From: Coniella vitis
Taxonomy: Eukaryota > Ascomycota > Sordariomycetes > Diaporthales > Schizoparmaceae
Assembly: GCA_011317545.1 (NCBI GenBank)
Contig: WUJK01000009.1
Coordinates: 1,426,001-1,490,000 of the forward strand
DNA: 64,000 bases
Direction of reading: 5' to 3'
Positions 35,435 through 48,072 of the stretch are shown one piece after another. A program made the translations under genes and the position numbers. Every line of letters starts with the position of its first letter. The stretch's first letter is position 1. A model generated the notes under the pieces. That model was not told where the DNA came from. It made no database searches and was given only the letters and a program-made list of their open reading frames with translations.

Positions 35435-38309
35435 ATGTCTGCTCTCAAGCTAGATCAGCCCTTGTACAAGTTGTTTGAGGTAAGTCGATCTTCGGTGTAG
35501 TTGATAGTTTGAAATCCATACCTAGGCCCTGTTGACAATGCGCTGGCCCTCTGCTTCTGCGCATCTACACTAGGCCAGGTGATGTATGAGAGCTATTCCA
35601 GATCATGTCTTCCCCTAAACACTCACCAGTACGCAACTGCTTCAGCGGACCCGAATCCAGTCAAGCTCATGCGGTTTCGACCTTGCCACATATTTTCTTT
35701 TCTTGTTCTTATGCTGTGTCCGTAGCAGTTGGCTGACTCATGAGAATGGATGATCATAGCCGGGATACCATCCTGAACGGCCAATCATAGTAGATTCGGA
35801 CGCACTCGAATCACCAGACACAATTACTCTTCGATACGAAGAGGAAGCAGCCGCACGAGCCAACGGCGGAGGAGGGGACCTGCGAGGCGGCTCGTCCCCG
35901 GATCTCCTGCCTATGGCGGCATTCAAGCCTCAACCATCCCAAATGCATGGTAGGTCGCGGATATCTATTTCTCTTTTGGGCGAAACGATACCTTGAAACG
36001 ACGTTTCCCAGCGTAACTGGGCAATATGGCAGCTTGAGCTCTAGTGAGAGAAGACCTGATCACTGATGTATAGCTTTCTCTCTGTTGCAGGGTTTCCAGA
36101 GTCTCCGTATAGCCAGTACAGCCCTCAAAGCCTACCTCAGTCTCATCTCCAGCAGCAAAATGAGAATGCGGCGTCCCAAATGAATCAACTTGCCTATGCG
36201 GCCAACAACGCTGCAGCAGTGGCTGCCAACAGCCAGACGCCGTACAACTTTGCCCTGCCGCCCTCCGGTTTTTCGTCTCAAGGCTCGCAGCCGAGCGCAG
36301 GGCCGAGCGGCACCAAAGTGCAGCTGCGAATATCGGGGCACTATGACATCTTGTCTCTGGCTTCTACGACGCCATTTGCATGGGTGCTATTTGGAAACGC
36401 CCCGCAAAAGACACCTGCGCAGATACTCAAGGAATCGCAAGATGCGAGCGGAGCATGTACCTACTGCATCACGGCAGAGGCGCCCCCATTCATGGTGACC
36501 AATTGGCAGGCAACGCCTAGCGTGCCTCTGACGATAATAATTGAAAGTGCAGACGGAAACGAACTTGCACGAGTCGCATCTGCTGGGTCATTTACTTATA
36601 CTGATACGGCGGGTGGTGCCGCCGATCTGTCCCAAGGCGCGGCCAGTCCACCTGACGACTCCATCACGCGAAGGAGTACAACCCGGACGCCCCCGTCACA
36701 TGAGCACGAAGGTTCGGCTCTCCAGGTCAACAGCCCCCCGTCACTCACTGTCCGCACGAGTGCGACTACGAGTCCTACGACTGAGCACATTGCAAGCTCG
36801 CACCAGCTGGCGCATCACCACGATGTTGCAGACCCTGCTACAAATACATATGGCTATCCTCCCGGCGCCGTCGCTTCGGCACAGTCGCAACTGCACGTAC
36901 CGCAGACACAATCGGCGACGAATTTTGGATCTGCGACAGCATATAACCAAGCCAATGAAACGATGCTTCACGCGTACCGAACTTCCAACAGTTATGCACA
37001 TCATCACAATCAACACCACTACCAGCGAAGTCCAACGTCGCTTCGTTCGCCCCACCATGGCTTAGGTGGCTGGGTCACATATGGAGGACTTGACGGTCGC
37101 AGTTCAGGTTATTCCTCTGCCCATCACACATCAATTACTCGGCCAAGCCTCACGCCCTCAGGACCTGTGCCGATTGGAACGCCAACGCTTGTGCGAACGA
37201 CGAGCTTGCCGCAAGGCAACCCAACCCTGGGGATGGGAGCTGGCTACAGCCCTTTCACGAGTCATCACAAGGCCGTCCTGCAAATCCAAGGAAACCTCGA
37301 AACTATGGCTACAAACTGGACAGGCGAGGAATGGGACAATAAGCGAAGGATTGTCATGTTCAAGAGATCGCAAAATGGAAGCCGTCTAACAGCCACGTTT
37401 CGCGCAGTTCCTGTGAACGAACGGCCACCTAACAACATCTACATCAGCTGCATTTGGTGGGAGGAAAAGCAAGAATGCTTTGTCACATCAGTGGATACGA
37501 TTCACCTACTAGAACAACTCGTCGCGGCTCCCGACAGATTTACGGTGGAGGAGAAGAACAGGATACGACGCAACCTGGAGGGCTTCAAGCCTCTAACAGT
37601 CAGCAAGGCAAAAGCAGAGTCGGAGGCGTTTTTCAAGATCATTATGGGTTTTGGCAATCCGAAGCCAAGAAACATTGAAAAGGACGTCAAGGTGTTTCCC
37701 TGGAAGATACTTGCGTCTGCGCTGAAAAAGATCATCTCCAAGTACAGCGCATCGCCGTCATCGACGATTTCTCAGTCCAGTCACCATCCTCACTTGCTGA
37801 CTGCGGTCAATGTGAGCACGTATGGGCTACCTCCAACACCGACGACAGCAACGGACCCGACAAGCGCTACTGGTTACATTGGTGGCAGCACTGGCTTGTC
37901 ACATCATGGATCGCTGTCCGACAGTATCCCGTCCCCACGGTCGTTAACGGGGGGCATACATTCGTCTTGGGCGACGGGCTATGGAAATCAAGGGCGTGAT
38001 GTGAGTCGAGCATTATCGCCTGCCGGTATGATCAAGACGACTTCGCCAAACCCCAGTTCCAGCCTGCGGCTGTCAGCATTGCCAGCCACCTATGATGGCA
38101 GAAGTCCGCAGAACACCATGTCGAGCCACTACGGAATGCCAGCTCCGAGCACTCATCACGGGCTTTCTGGGACGCAGCAAGCGCATGCTACGGGTCGGTG
38201 GGACTACAGTGTGAATGCAATATCAGATACTACCGGTGCATACGGCAGTACTCGTGGAGGCTATGATTACGGGTATGGAGACGGAGTCAAGCCAGACATG
38301 ATCAGATGA
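35435..38309 (+). CDS. medA: Conidiation regulator, MedA/Acr1/Ren1 family
   Basis: Three exons: 35435..35479, 35760..35949 and 36091..38309. Introns of 280 and 141 nt have GTAAGT/TAG and GTAGGT/CAG ends; the joined frame gives 817 residues starting MSALKLDQPLYKLFE and running on into PGYHPERP. A first conserved block lies at about 152-250 (VQLRISGHYDILSLASTTPF). A Ser/Thr/His/Gln-rich disordered stretch follows. The hallmark domain is at about 472-632, with GNLETMATNWTGEEWDNKRR, a conserved IWWEEKQECFVTSVDTIHLLE region, NRIRRNLEGFKPLTVSK and RNIEKDVKVFPWKIL. The tail is low-complexity and Tyr/Gly-rich. The family (A. nidulans MedA, Magnaporthe Acr1, Fusarium Ren1) acts in the nucleus to control conidiophore or phialide patterning, and in some species adhesion and virulence. 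The 18 kb gene-poor upstream region suggests elaborate control. Confidence 0.93.
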
Positions 38310-40280
38310 TTGCAGGATGCTCTGTATAACGAGAGAGTACATGTGGGGCGGGGCAGAAGCGGGAGAGGGAAAGGAGAATGCGATGTAAAGGGCCGGGGGG
38401 GGGGTGGAAGAGCTCGGGAGACTTGATTGTAAGGGCGAGATACCAGGTGCCAGGCGTAATGACTTGGAGTGACATTTGCGGTCCCAGCCGATCTACTGGA
38501 CCGTTTGGCTCTTGGGAGACGGGCTGATATTTCTAACAAGTTCCAGACAAAGTAAGCAGAAGCAAGAAGGGGACACAAATGAGTGGGGATAAGAGGCGAA
38601 CTGCAAGAGATACCTACCTTCTGTAGTACTTTACCTTAGCTTTTAGGCGATTTCTTATTCGGGGGGGGCTGTCTAAACTGAAATGTATTTCTTCCTTTTT
38701 TTTTTTTTTTCCTCTCCCGGATTGCAGTCCCTTTACATGTAAGTGTTCCTTGTACATTCTCGTCATTTGACTGTTCCGAGTCTCGAGCGAGTGACTCGAT
38801 CGCAGGGATTGATCGGGCTAACGCTGTGGCAGGTGAGCCGGAACGCGAGGCAGCAACTGTGGCTCACCAGAAAGAAACATAACGCGGTTGCAGGAGTCAA
38901 ACAAAAGCCATGGAAAGGGAAAGGCGGAAACGTTGAAAAGTGTATACTTGTTACCCACATATGCATGTGGTTAGATACTCAGTCTCATGTTTTTCCTTTT
39001 TTTATTTTTTTTTTTAACCGTGGTCAACTGTCAAGCGCGCCAAGCGAATGCAATGCAACGTCGAGTGGTCTATTGAGGGCGAAAACACGGTATCAGGGAT
39101 TGAGGACTTGGACTACTTGAGCATATGCATGTCTACTTATTTGACTAGCCGAGTACGTGTGTGGGTGTGGGGGCGTACGGGATCCAATAACAGCACTTGA
39201 GATAACCTTTACGAGTTAGCAGTATGAACAGGCGAATGAGTATTCGCTTGTCCTTTGCTTTATTGCGGACTTTCGGTTGCTGAACCTCCAAGGTCGTGTG
39301 GATAGAAAGCGCTCCACGAATTGTGCAGCGGACGGGCAGTTTTCCTCGCCAGCGCCCCCGTGATTAGACCTGTACCTCGTGCATGGTTTTATGTACATAC
39401 TGGGCAGGCCATCACCTAGCACTCACCTATCATGGACCACTTTCTACAACGGTCGCATGGGCGGTGGATCTGGGCCAATGCCCGTCTGGGTGGTGGGCAG
39501 CAGGCCGTCATGTGGAATGCGCTGGGGCCAATAACGGTCCAAGGCGCACCTCCATGACTTGCATAGGTATGAGCAGAAAGGGCTGGAGGGGGTGGGAGGT
39601 TGCATGCATACCGGCGGGCGTACTGTGTACTGTGTGTATGCACAAGGCTGTAAGTATATTATTATATTTGAGTGAGGTGGATGTCATAATTGCTCTCAAT
39701 GCTATCAAGATTCCTTGCGGTATGATGACGGGGTCCCTTTTTTCGTTCAGCCTCTTTTTCAACGCAATGGAGAAAGGGGAGGGATACGTAATTGTGCAGC
39801 GTGCATGTAAAGATTGGCTCCTGTATATACTCGTAGATGAAACGAGTGAGGGCTCGAAAGCTGTTCGTGCAATATATCCAACAACATGTTTGGCAAGGCG
39901 AACTAGGAATCTGCGTTTCGAATTTACCGATTGCAGGCCGCATCACTCTTTTTCTGCTCAATGTGTTTTACGTATAATATGCAAATGGCACATGTGCTTG
40001 CATAGAGTACTTACACTCAAAATGTTTATTCAAGTCCCAAGGCCATGCACCACCGCAGCTAGATATGCAAAGCCCAAGCCTCGTACCGCTTCTAGCCTGA
40101 TCTTCTTCTTGCGATAACATGATGGCTTGCAGAGGAGTTCTCCTAGTTCGGATCTACAGTGTAAATATATTGTGGCGAGTGGAAAGGGGGTCCGGGGATA
40201 AACGGCCTGCGGGCCCAATGGGTCGACCTCGCTCATTGTCGTCGCCGTCCTTGGGATTGCCGCCACCCCCACAGAGATAT

Positions 40281-40300
40281 ATACACACACACACACACCT
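40281..40300. repeat. (AC)n microsatellite
   Basis: Short TA then AC dinucleotide run in noncoding DNA downstream of medA. Confidence 0.8.
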
Positions 40301-41670
40301 GCATACGTGTTGTATAGTACTGCCAAATGCCGACTCTCACGCATTCCGCCCGCGGATGAACAGTGGATATAGCGCTCGTGTAGATTAAACGGCGTGGGCC
40401 GTGAACACTATGCGACGTACATTTTAATCGAAGTGCGCTCGCTTACCCTGTTTTGCTAGGAATCACATATACATATATCGTATTTGTCCAAGAGCACAAC
40501 AAATACATCGTGGATCCGGGACTTGTCGAGGTTTACTGTCTGGCGATGTAAAGTTCGTCTGTCCTACTCCATAGGTTCAATACTTCCACTGTTCCCTTTG
40601 TCGGCCAGGGATGTGCAGTAGACTGTCTGACTGTGCTATTGTATCAAGTAACATGTTGCAGGATACTTGTAACTATGCAAGCATATTGTTGCAGTTCCCT
40701 CTCTCGTCTGCCCCTAGCCACAGACTGAGAGCGCTCGAGTCGACACCTGGGGCTTTCACCGCTGCGGGTATCAAGCCATTCTCGTTTAGGGAGAGAGGAT
40801 TCCATGGGGGGATAGATACATGGACGATTTATTTCGTGCATGACGCACACTTTCTTGTATACGTGACAAAAACAGAAGAGTCTGCTCAAAAGTAGAGATA
40901 CTTGACTGGTACAAACGTAACAGGCGACCATGGCCTACGTGATTTGCCCGAAATCACGCACAAACCTCCCCCTCTTTGACCAAACCGCCCCCCCCCCTCC
41001 CCCGGCTGGATTGTTCGTAATACTAGTCGAATGGTATTAAACCTGCTTTATCTTGATGCCGTGACCGTCAGATGCTCAAGTTCACCTACTATCTTCGGGA
41101 TAGCAAGGAGTTAGCTTGGGGTGGGTATGTGTCCATCAGTGTGGTCAAGGTTATTCTGAACTCGAGTAGGATAAATTACAAGACTTGCGATTTCCATTTG
41201 TGCTGGGGAGTACAGTCCGAAGATATAGAGCTACGTGAAGTGATTTTCGATTTTGGGAAGGACCAGAAACAAATACTCTTGAACCCACGATTTTGTGAGA
41301 TTACACAATATACTTACATTGCTGCCCCCTTAGCACTCGGCCATGGCCTACTTCCGGGTCACCCAACGGTCCTCGCCCTATCTCTACCTCGGCTTCAGAA
41401 TACATTCCCACTGCAGACGGGACATTGTTTGTTCTCCAATCTTTCTTCTCATGTCTGAATATATCCACCTAATTCGTAGACAAAGGCGCGAAATCTCGAC
41501 AAACCCTTGGCTGTGCATTCGTAACCTCTACTTTCCCGCGCCGTCGAATCAGACGAAAACCCTGGATGTGCATGTGAGATCCCTCTGCTGACAATGTCAC
41601 ATCACACACACACACACATTAGTAACCTTGCACGTATTGACAACCCTGGTTTACCTTAAACTGCCTTAGT

Positions 41671-41691
41671 TCTCTCTCTCTCTCTCTCTCT
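41671..41691. repeat. (TC)n microsatellite
   Basis: About ten TC units. A short (AC)n run lies 55 bp before it, at about 41605-41619. Confidence 0.8.
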
Positions 41692-43877
41692 GTGCATGCA
41701 GTCAGTCAGTCCTGGGGACCCGCGGGAGGGATATCGTTGTGGAACTGCCTGCTGCGAGGGGGATGCAGATCTTGGTAGAGCCGGAAATATCGAGACAGAA
41801 GTGCATATGTACACAGACTAACATGTATACAGTAGTTATTTGTGAGGTCCAAGGCCCCAGTGCGCACTCGACGGGTATGTGCAGCCGGTTCCGGGTTTGG
41901 TACGACGTGCCTATATCGACATAGGATAGCGGGCATGTATGTATATGCGTGATAGTGGGTGAGAAAGAGGGGGTGTGCTGGTTGTCTTTATCGTCTAATA
42001 TACGGCAATACAGCCTTTGTACTTGGATGTAATGTCCGTCCCCAAGAGATGGACTTGCTAGCTTGGACGTGTATATCGATGTATCATTACACCGTTTTAA
42101 CCACTCGCTTTAAGCTGGGCTCAGAAATTGCTTTTTGGAGTACGTTCAACGGGAACGAGGGCCGCGTTGATTGAAATTTTCATTATGACCATGGAGGGTA
42201 AAAGGCAATTCGGGGGTCTCATGTCTGTTCAAATTTCTTTGAGCACATCAAATTACCAGTGTCCGTGAATTCTTGTCCCGAGACTGGTAGCGAGTCCATA
42301 AACTGAAATAGGCATCCAGTACAGGTTGTCACTGAGTTCTGAATGTACGACATCGAATGTAGCAGCAGACTCATAAATCTGCTCATTGTATGATTGGTAT
42401 ATTGTATGAATGAGTGTTGGAAACGACTTTGGGAAGAAAAATAGATCACCGGAAGCTTCTCGGTTAGTAGTCACCTTTTGAAAAACGGGAGAGGGAGAAC
42501 GCATCTCGGTATACAATGCATACAAAATGGTATCACCACCCACGGTCATGCGTATCACAAGTCAGCCCAAAGATTATAACATGTATACCAAGATTTTCAA
42601 CAGATAATTTGAGTCTTTAACATAAGAGTTAACGTCTGGATTATCGAGGTGAGTGTTTCAAGAAAGGGATAGATAGTTGATGATTGATCTCAAAGGTTCC
42701 GATTAGAATACCAGAGTCAACTGGGCGTTCATCCATTAAATCGGCTTTGAACATTATAAGTAGAGGATATGAATTGATAGTTCTCCTTACTACAAGATGA
42801 TTTCTGCATCATCCTTGATTACAATAATATACATAAATTAAACCCTCACTGAAATAGCATTTTAATCACTAAGTAAGTGGTCATATTCAAAGCTAATGGA
42901 ATACTTGTGAGTATTCAATTCAGCATAGCAACTGAAAATAATAGGAAACACTCTGTTGATGAACGTCGGTTCCGCTTCTGGGTCCGCTCGGAAAAAGGAA
43001 TTGAGACACCAAGATATCTGTGTAATCATGGCAATGGGCGCTGGTGCCGGCGGATACCGTACAGCGCGGACGACTTATTGAAAATCCGAGACATCCCAAT
43101 TTCACCCTGACCGTGAACTATATTCCATCCCACTTGGTGTACATGCTCGGCTTCTTTCTTTGATGTACTTGTCAGAGTTCGAAAAGCGCTTGAGTACATG
43201 GATATACAATTCGTAATTCCATACTACTTTACAGGGCTTACGCCACAAATCCGTTTTTTTATCGTATCGCAACTAGCGACTTTATGCACAACATCCGAGT
43301 CAAAAGCTAGTGCAAGCTTACATTGCAGCAAGCGGTACCATTGTTTATTCATAGACAGAGTTTTCGACACACCATGCTGTAGAGTCGATTGACCGGTACT
43401 TGACCACGTACGTAACATCATATCAGGCGCTAATTCCAAGTCTGGTGTACTAGGTACACAACCGATGCATTGTCGAATTATTGGTACGCCCCCAGGGATG
43501 CGTAGCGGGATGGAAGATTGGACTTGGCCTTGGGATTGGAAAGAATATGGTCTGGGATCGTAAAACCAAAATAAGTATAGTGAGTGAGAACTGCATCCAT
43601 TCTACTCATGCAAGAACAGATAGACTGATGTTCGGCGAAAGCCGCAGTATATTCGAGCCGATCTATAGTTTGTGGTTAATACTGTATTTGCGTTTGAGAA
43701 AAAGGGAAATGCTCGGCCTTCTGTATTTATGGGATAGCATGTACTGCATAACAGCGGATCGGTGGAATCTGCGTGCAAAAGGTCTTTCAATATCTACATA
43801 TGAAGTACACATGTACCCATGTGCCTAGGGAGTGGACCTGAGGGCCTATCGCCTTTGGGCCCAAACCATGCGCACTA

Positions 43878-43902
43878 TGACTAAGCACTGTAGACTTAGT
43901 CA
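43878..43902. repeat. 8-bp inverted repeat with a competing inner stem
   Basis: TGACTAAG at 43878-43885 pairs with CTTAGTCA at 43895-43902. The loop's CACTG (43886-43890) can instead pair with CAGTG (43901-43905), so the two stems exclude each other. It lies about 335 bp beyond the pectin lyase stop codon, on its downstream side. Confidence 0.6.
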
Positions 43903-44235
43903 GTGGGTCTTGCAACACCCAACTACACCCTAACTTCCACTCCCAAATCAGCAATATAATGATAATTCGCTGCCATAAAAACCAGTTTCACTTTGATTGC
44001 AAGGAAGGAAGGGTGAAGTTAGAGGTAAAAGTTCTCGTTGATAGAATTTAGACAGGCTCTAGTGCCAAGTCAGCGCGATAAGCGCAAAGAAGTTAAGCCA
44101 AGTATATACAATGAACAGACAAGAGCGGCCACAATTTTAAGAGCCACCCAACTCGTGTTGAAAAAAAGAAGCGCGCCAGAGACGTTTTGTCTTCCCGCTC
44201 AAAACGGCGACTTGTTGCGTCTTCTTTTCGCTGAT

Positions 44236-45864
44236 TTAGAGCACGTTGCCGGCGTTGGCCGGAATCGACGTTTCCATGCTACTCGTGGCAGCAACAGCCG
44301 AGGCAATATTCTTGCCCTCGAAGTTGGTCAAGAAGCTCGTGGTGGTGTAGCTGATGCTGTCGGTGGAGCCGAAGAGGTTGATTTCGCAGGCTCGCCCCAA
44401 GGAGGCCTCGCAGTCGGCAGCGTAGGAGGTGGTTGGGACGGAGAACATCTGACCAGCAAACATACCGCTCTCGGTGTCCACAACCATATCGAGGTTTTGA
44501 AAGACGTTTCCTTCTGCGAGAATCATCGAACCCGATCCTGCTTCGAAGTTGTGACCGGTTGAATCGTACCAGTAGTTGTTGACAGCGTGTAGTAGGGTGT
44601 TGCCCGCAACCTTGGGCGAGCGACCGCTCATATGATAGATGTAGTTGTTGTGCAGCGTCACAAGGTCCTGTTCATTGAAAAGTCCATTAGTCCCTGTAAG
44701 CCCTTATAAATGGCATAGAAGGGGGGTGGATGCAACAGCCAAAGAAAGAGAAAATGGACCAAATTAGGTCTGTGGATATTTGGACGGTTTTACTTACAGA
44801 TGACCCATCAAAGTAGAGACCCCAGTAATGGCTGTTTTGAAGGACAACTTGTTAGTAATCAATCCCACTAGTTGCGTGTTACAAAACTCACTATCCGTCG
44901 CAAGTGGCCGAGTAAGTCGCAGAACCGTCGAAAAAGCAGTTGGAGATGGTAACCCGCTTAGAAGCAGAAGTTCCGAGCACGAGGTGTTGACGGCCAATCT
45001 CAGATGTCTACAATGAACAATGCTCATTAGTATTTGTTGGATTAAAAGGTATCAAGTGAACCAAGGGCCAAATTTCGAATGTTCTCAATAAGACTTACAG
45101 TAACGTGGTCAATCCAGATCATGTCGGTGCCATCCAGAGTGATTGCATCACTATAAAGCTCAGACATCAGTATCTCATAACACAAAGAAGAAATGAAAGT
45201 ATGCGAGGTCCTAGGTGTCTTCCGGAGCGGAGGGAGCGCTGGTGGGATGGGGGGTTGGGTGAAGCGCATCCAAATATCTCGTAGACTTACCCTCCCCACA
45301 CATATTTGGGGTTGATATCGGTAAAGGCCACATTCTGAATAATGACGTTCGAGACGCCAACCATGCGAATACCCTTTCCCTTGATTGTGGCACCACCTTT
45401 GCCAACCAGGGACTTGTTGCTGCCCACAGTGATACCCAGGACGCCAGCAACATTGTATGTGATGCTGCTCACCGTGGGCGCATCAGGCTCGTAGTTTGTG
45501 CACCAGTCGTCCTGGTTGATGGCGACCTGGCAGGCCGCAGCGGTGCCCCATGGTGCACATCCAGTCGTGGTGGCAGTGCCTTCGGTGCTGGTGAAGTCAA
45601 ATGTTCCCTCGATGATAATGACACGCGCCTCGTCGTCGCCGAGATAGCTGATGAGTTCGTCGGTCGTAGTCGGGTACACGGGCGTTGCCGAGCCACCGCC
45701 AGTCACGCCCTTGGCGAAACCAGTCGCGGAGCCTAGTAGTGGGATGGAAAGTTAGGAAGACTGTCACTAGCTATCAAGTTGCCATACATGGACATACCAG
45801 TGACACCCGTGGCCAACGTCAGGCGCGCCAGGCCGGCAAGAACAACAAACAAGTTGTTCTTCAT
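44236..45864 (-). CDS. Secreted pectin lyase (polysaccharide lyase family 1)
   Basis: Six exons: 45864..45798, 45732..45291, 45150..45099, 45007..44892, 44831..44798 and 44667..44236. All five introns are GT-AG, and the joined frame gives 380 residues, the usual length. It has a signal peptide (MKNNLFVVLAGLARLTLATG), followed by VTGGGSATPVYPTTTDELIS. CAPWGTAAACQ, DDWCTNYEPDAPT and INPKYVWGGDAITL are pectin-lyase rather than pectate-lyase signatures. WIDHVT (Asp184), IGRQH (Arg193) and GRSPKV (Arg253) mark the catalytic face of the parallel beta-helix. The enzyme cleaves methyl-esterified pectin by beta-elimination outside the cell. Odd point: the residue before IGRQ is Glu190, where relatives usually have Arg. 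A TATA box lies 143 bp upstream of the ATG. Confidence 0.95.
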
Positions 45865-46006
45865 TGTGGAAGAATGTGCTAAAAGTGGTGTAAAAGAACG
45901 ACTGTAGATGAAAGAGAGTGTAGAAGTGAGTGTTTAAAAGAATGAATGATGAGGTTGAGAGCCTTGTGTGTTTGCAATCCCATAATGTGTCCATCCCATC
46001 GCACTC

Positions 46007-46013
46007 TTATATA
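46007..46013 (-). promoter_or_regulatory. TATA box of the pectin lyase gene
   Basis: On the minus strand TATATAA, within a longer TATATA run (46007-46025), lies 143-149 bp upstream of the start codon. This is a plausible distance for a fungal core promoter and short leader. Confidence 0.55.
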
Positions 46014-46523
46014 TATAATATATATGTACACTATACTGCTTCCTTACAGTTCCTCGTGCGCTCACGTAGAAATCCACCGTCGGCAGTATTCCGTAAAAAC
46101 GAACATGGGCTGTGAGCCTCCCCGGCTACCCATCACCTACAACTACTCTGTACACCCACGTTTTGCATGGTCCATTAAGGCTGAACTGCCTAGTTAGGGT
46201 TGCTAGGCCCGACGCCGAGGAAAATACATAAAACGGCCACGGCCCAAGCAGTGCTGCCCCTCTGCGGCTCATTTTAAGCTGTGGAGTGCATCCACTCTGG
46301 CCAAGCACTCAGGAGGCGAACTCGGTAGCGCCCAGATCTCCGTGGGCTTTTCTGCGTGTAGAACCTCACTGTGCCCTGAAACAACCTATAAACGGGCAGA
46401 TAGACTCGCGAATTTGACAGCCTCCTTGGCATGGATGGTTCGCCTGATAGCCCACATGACCCAACAAACAAACAAAAACCGATAGTTTAACTGGGTCTCA
46501 CGTGTTCACGCACGGAGCTGCTA

Positions 46524-47480
46524 TACTATGTACTATGGACACTACACAGTACATACATAGTATGCAGGCGGTGCTCACTTTTGTGCACATGGAAAACATG
46601 GCATCAGACACTTTTGTACTCGGTGTAAGCATGGGGCCATCCTTCATGGAACTTCATGGCCAGCATAAAACACATATGTGGTGCGCAGACTCATGCAGCA
46701 CGGCCTCTCTTTCACACGAGAATAGGAGGCACAAACCCTTGACGATCCTTCATGGACGCCAAGACAGACTAGACAGCGAGGCTCAAACACACAAGTGCCG
46801 GCAGTCTTGCGGGCTTTCGAGGTTACATAGTAGTAGCGTACCATAGTAGCGTCAACTGCACGCAGTACCGGGTCCGGGCTGTTGGTAATACTGCCGAGAC
46901 CAATCAGAGATGGCGTCGCAACGTTCCACGCTTGAGGAATGGCTGGCTCGGTTGCTACCACTACGTATGTATGTATGAGGAGTATATTTACCACCAGAGT
47001 ACATACATAGTAGTATCGTGAGCCTCACTGGCATGACCGAGGCCCAAATCCTACGCGGCGAAAGGTGGAGCGTTCGACGCCTATGCAAATTGACCGACCC
47101 ACCGCGAGTGTGGCACTCCCGAGTATAAATTGTGCAGGCCGGCCACAAAAGTACGCATGATTGATGGAAATTTTACGCTATCGGAGCCCACGGCCGAGAA
47201 CGGGATCGCGTCGTGGATACAACAGGCGTGATGCCAAGCCATGCATATCTTTTGTGTAGTAAAAGGCCATCCTCTTGTTTCTGGGCATTTGCTTGATACC
47301 TTTCCCATCCCCCCCCCCCACCTCTCTTTTCACTTTTCACTCTCACACAGACGCGTATCATTGCATATACACGCCACTGCCGCAGCCATCGAGCTTGTTG
47401 CTTCTAGAAGCTCTCAGCATCCGCTCCGCTTCACCGACTTCGGGGGTTGCGAAGGAGACAAGAGAAAAGTGTACATAGTA
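46524..47480. repeat. Cluster of five TACATAGTA motifs
   Basis: Exact copies at 46524-46532 (reverse) and at 46554-46562, 46824-46832, 47004-47012 and 47472-47480 (forward). The first two are only 21 bp apart and in opposite orientation. They lie 660-1620 bp upstream of the pectin lyase start codon. Confidence 0.85.
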
Positions 47481-47645
47481 TGCAGGTATAGACAGACTAT
47501 GCAAAATATCCACTATCGTGCTCAACTCGAAATAGCTTCTTGGCACTTGCGGATATGCCTATAATGCTGTATTCTGGGTCGTATGGCTGGAGCGCTACGG
47601 CGTCTATCCATATGCATTTTATGGAGTCGTCAAGTCACTGCTTTG

Positions 47646-47683
47646 TTTTTTTTTTTGTTTTTTTTTAAAAAAAAAAAAAAAAA
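47646..47683. repeat. Poly(T)/poly(A) head-to-head tract
   Basis: Twenty T (one G interruption at 47657) are followed directly by seventeen A. The tract can pair with itself and will tend to exclude nucleosomes. It lies about 390 bp downstream of the permease stop codon. Confidence 0.9.
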
Positions 47684-47895
47684 GAAAAGAAAAAGAAATC
47701 CAAGGGACGATCGATACTCTGTGTACTCACTCCCTTTGACAACTATTGCTCTCGAAGGGTCCTTTTGCCCAGACAAGTGAGGTTAAACTTTGCTTATACC
47801 AAGAGGAATAGCGGGTTTACTCGAAACCATATAGTTTCATACTTTAACTCAAGGTCATTCAATCGTATGTTTTTCTCTTGTCTTTGTTTTTTGTC

Positions 47896-47896
<1 letters not shown>

Positions 47897-47927
<31 letters not shown>
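47897..47927. repeat. (TG)n microsatellite
   Basis: About fifteen TG units without interruption, about 145 bp downstream of the permease stop codon. Confidence 0.9.
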
Positions 47928-47928
<1 letters not shown>

Positions 47929-48072
47929 AAGAATAGTCGTACGACAGGATAAAATTTCTCTATACTCGTAATAACTCCTTCCAATCTACCAAAGATTATG
48001 CCTCTGGCCATTAATCGCACTCGATACGATACGTGTCGATGGGGATTTGTTTCCATGCACGGAATTATATGA

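Larger units (their letters stand above)
38310..44235. other. Intergenic region, medA to pectin lyase
   Basis: No gene is supported. The first 0.4 kb should be the medA 3' untranslated region. One unusually long open frame (39383-40117, +, 244 codons) is described as a finding. From about 41 to 44 kb the DNA becomes A+T-richer, with short frames that read protein-like (42253-42558, -), possibly a decayed gene. No TACATAGTA motif occurs here, unlike the other large spacers. Confidence 0.5.
45865..48072. other. Pectin lyase promoter and permease 3' flank
   Basis: Both neighbours are on the minus strand. The left part is the pectin lyase promoter, and the right part lies downstream of the permease stop at 48073. 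It holds five exact TACATAGTA motifs between 46.5 and 47.5 kb, a T/A homopolymer pair and a TG microsatellite. No gene is seen. Confidence 0.55.
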
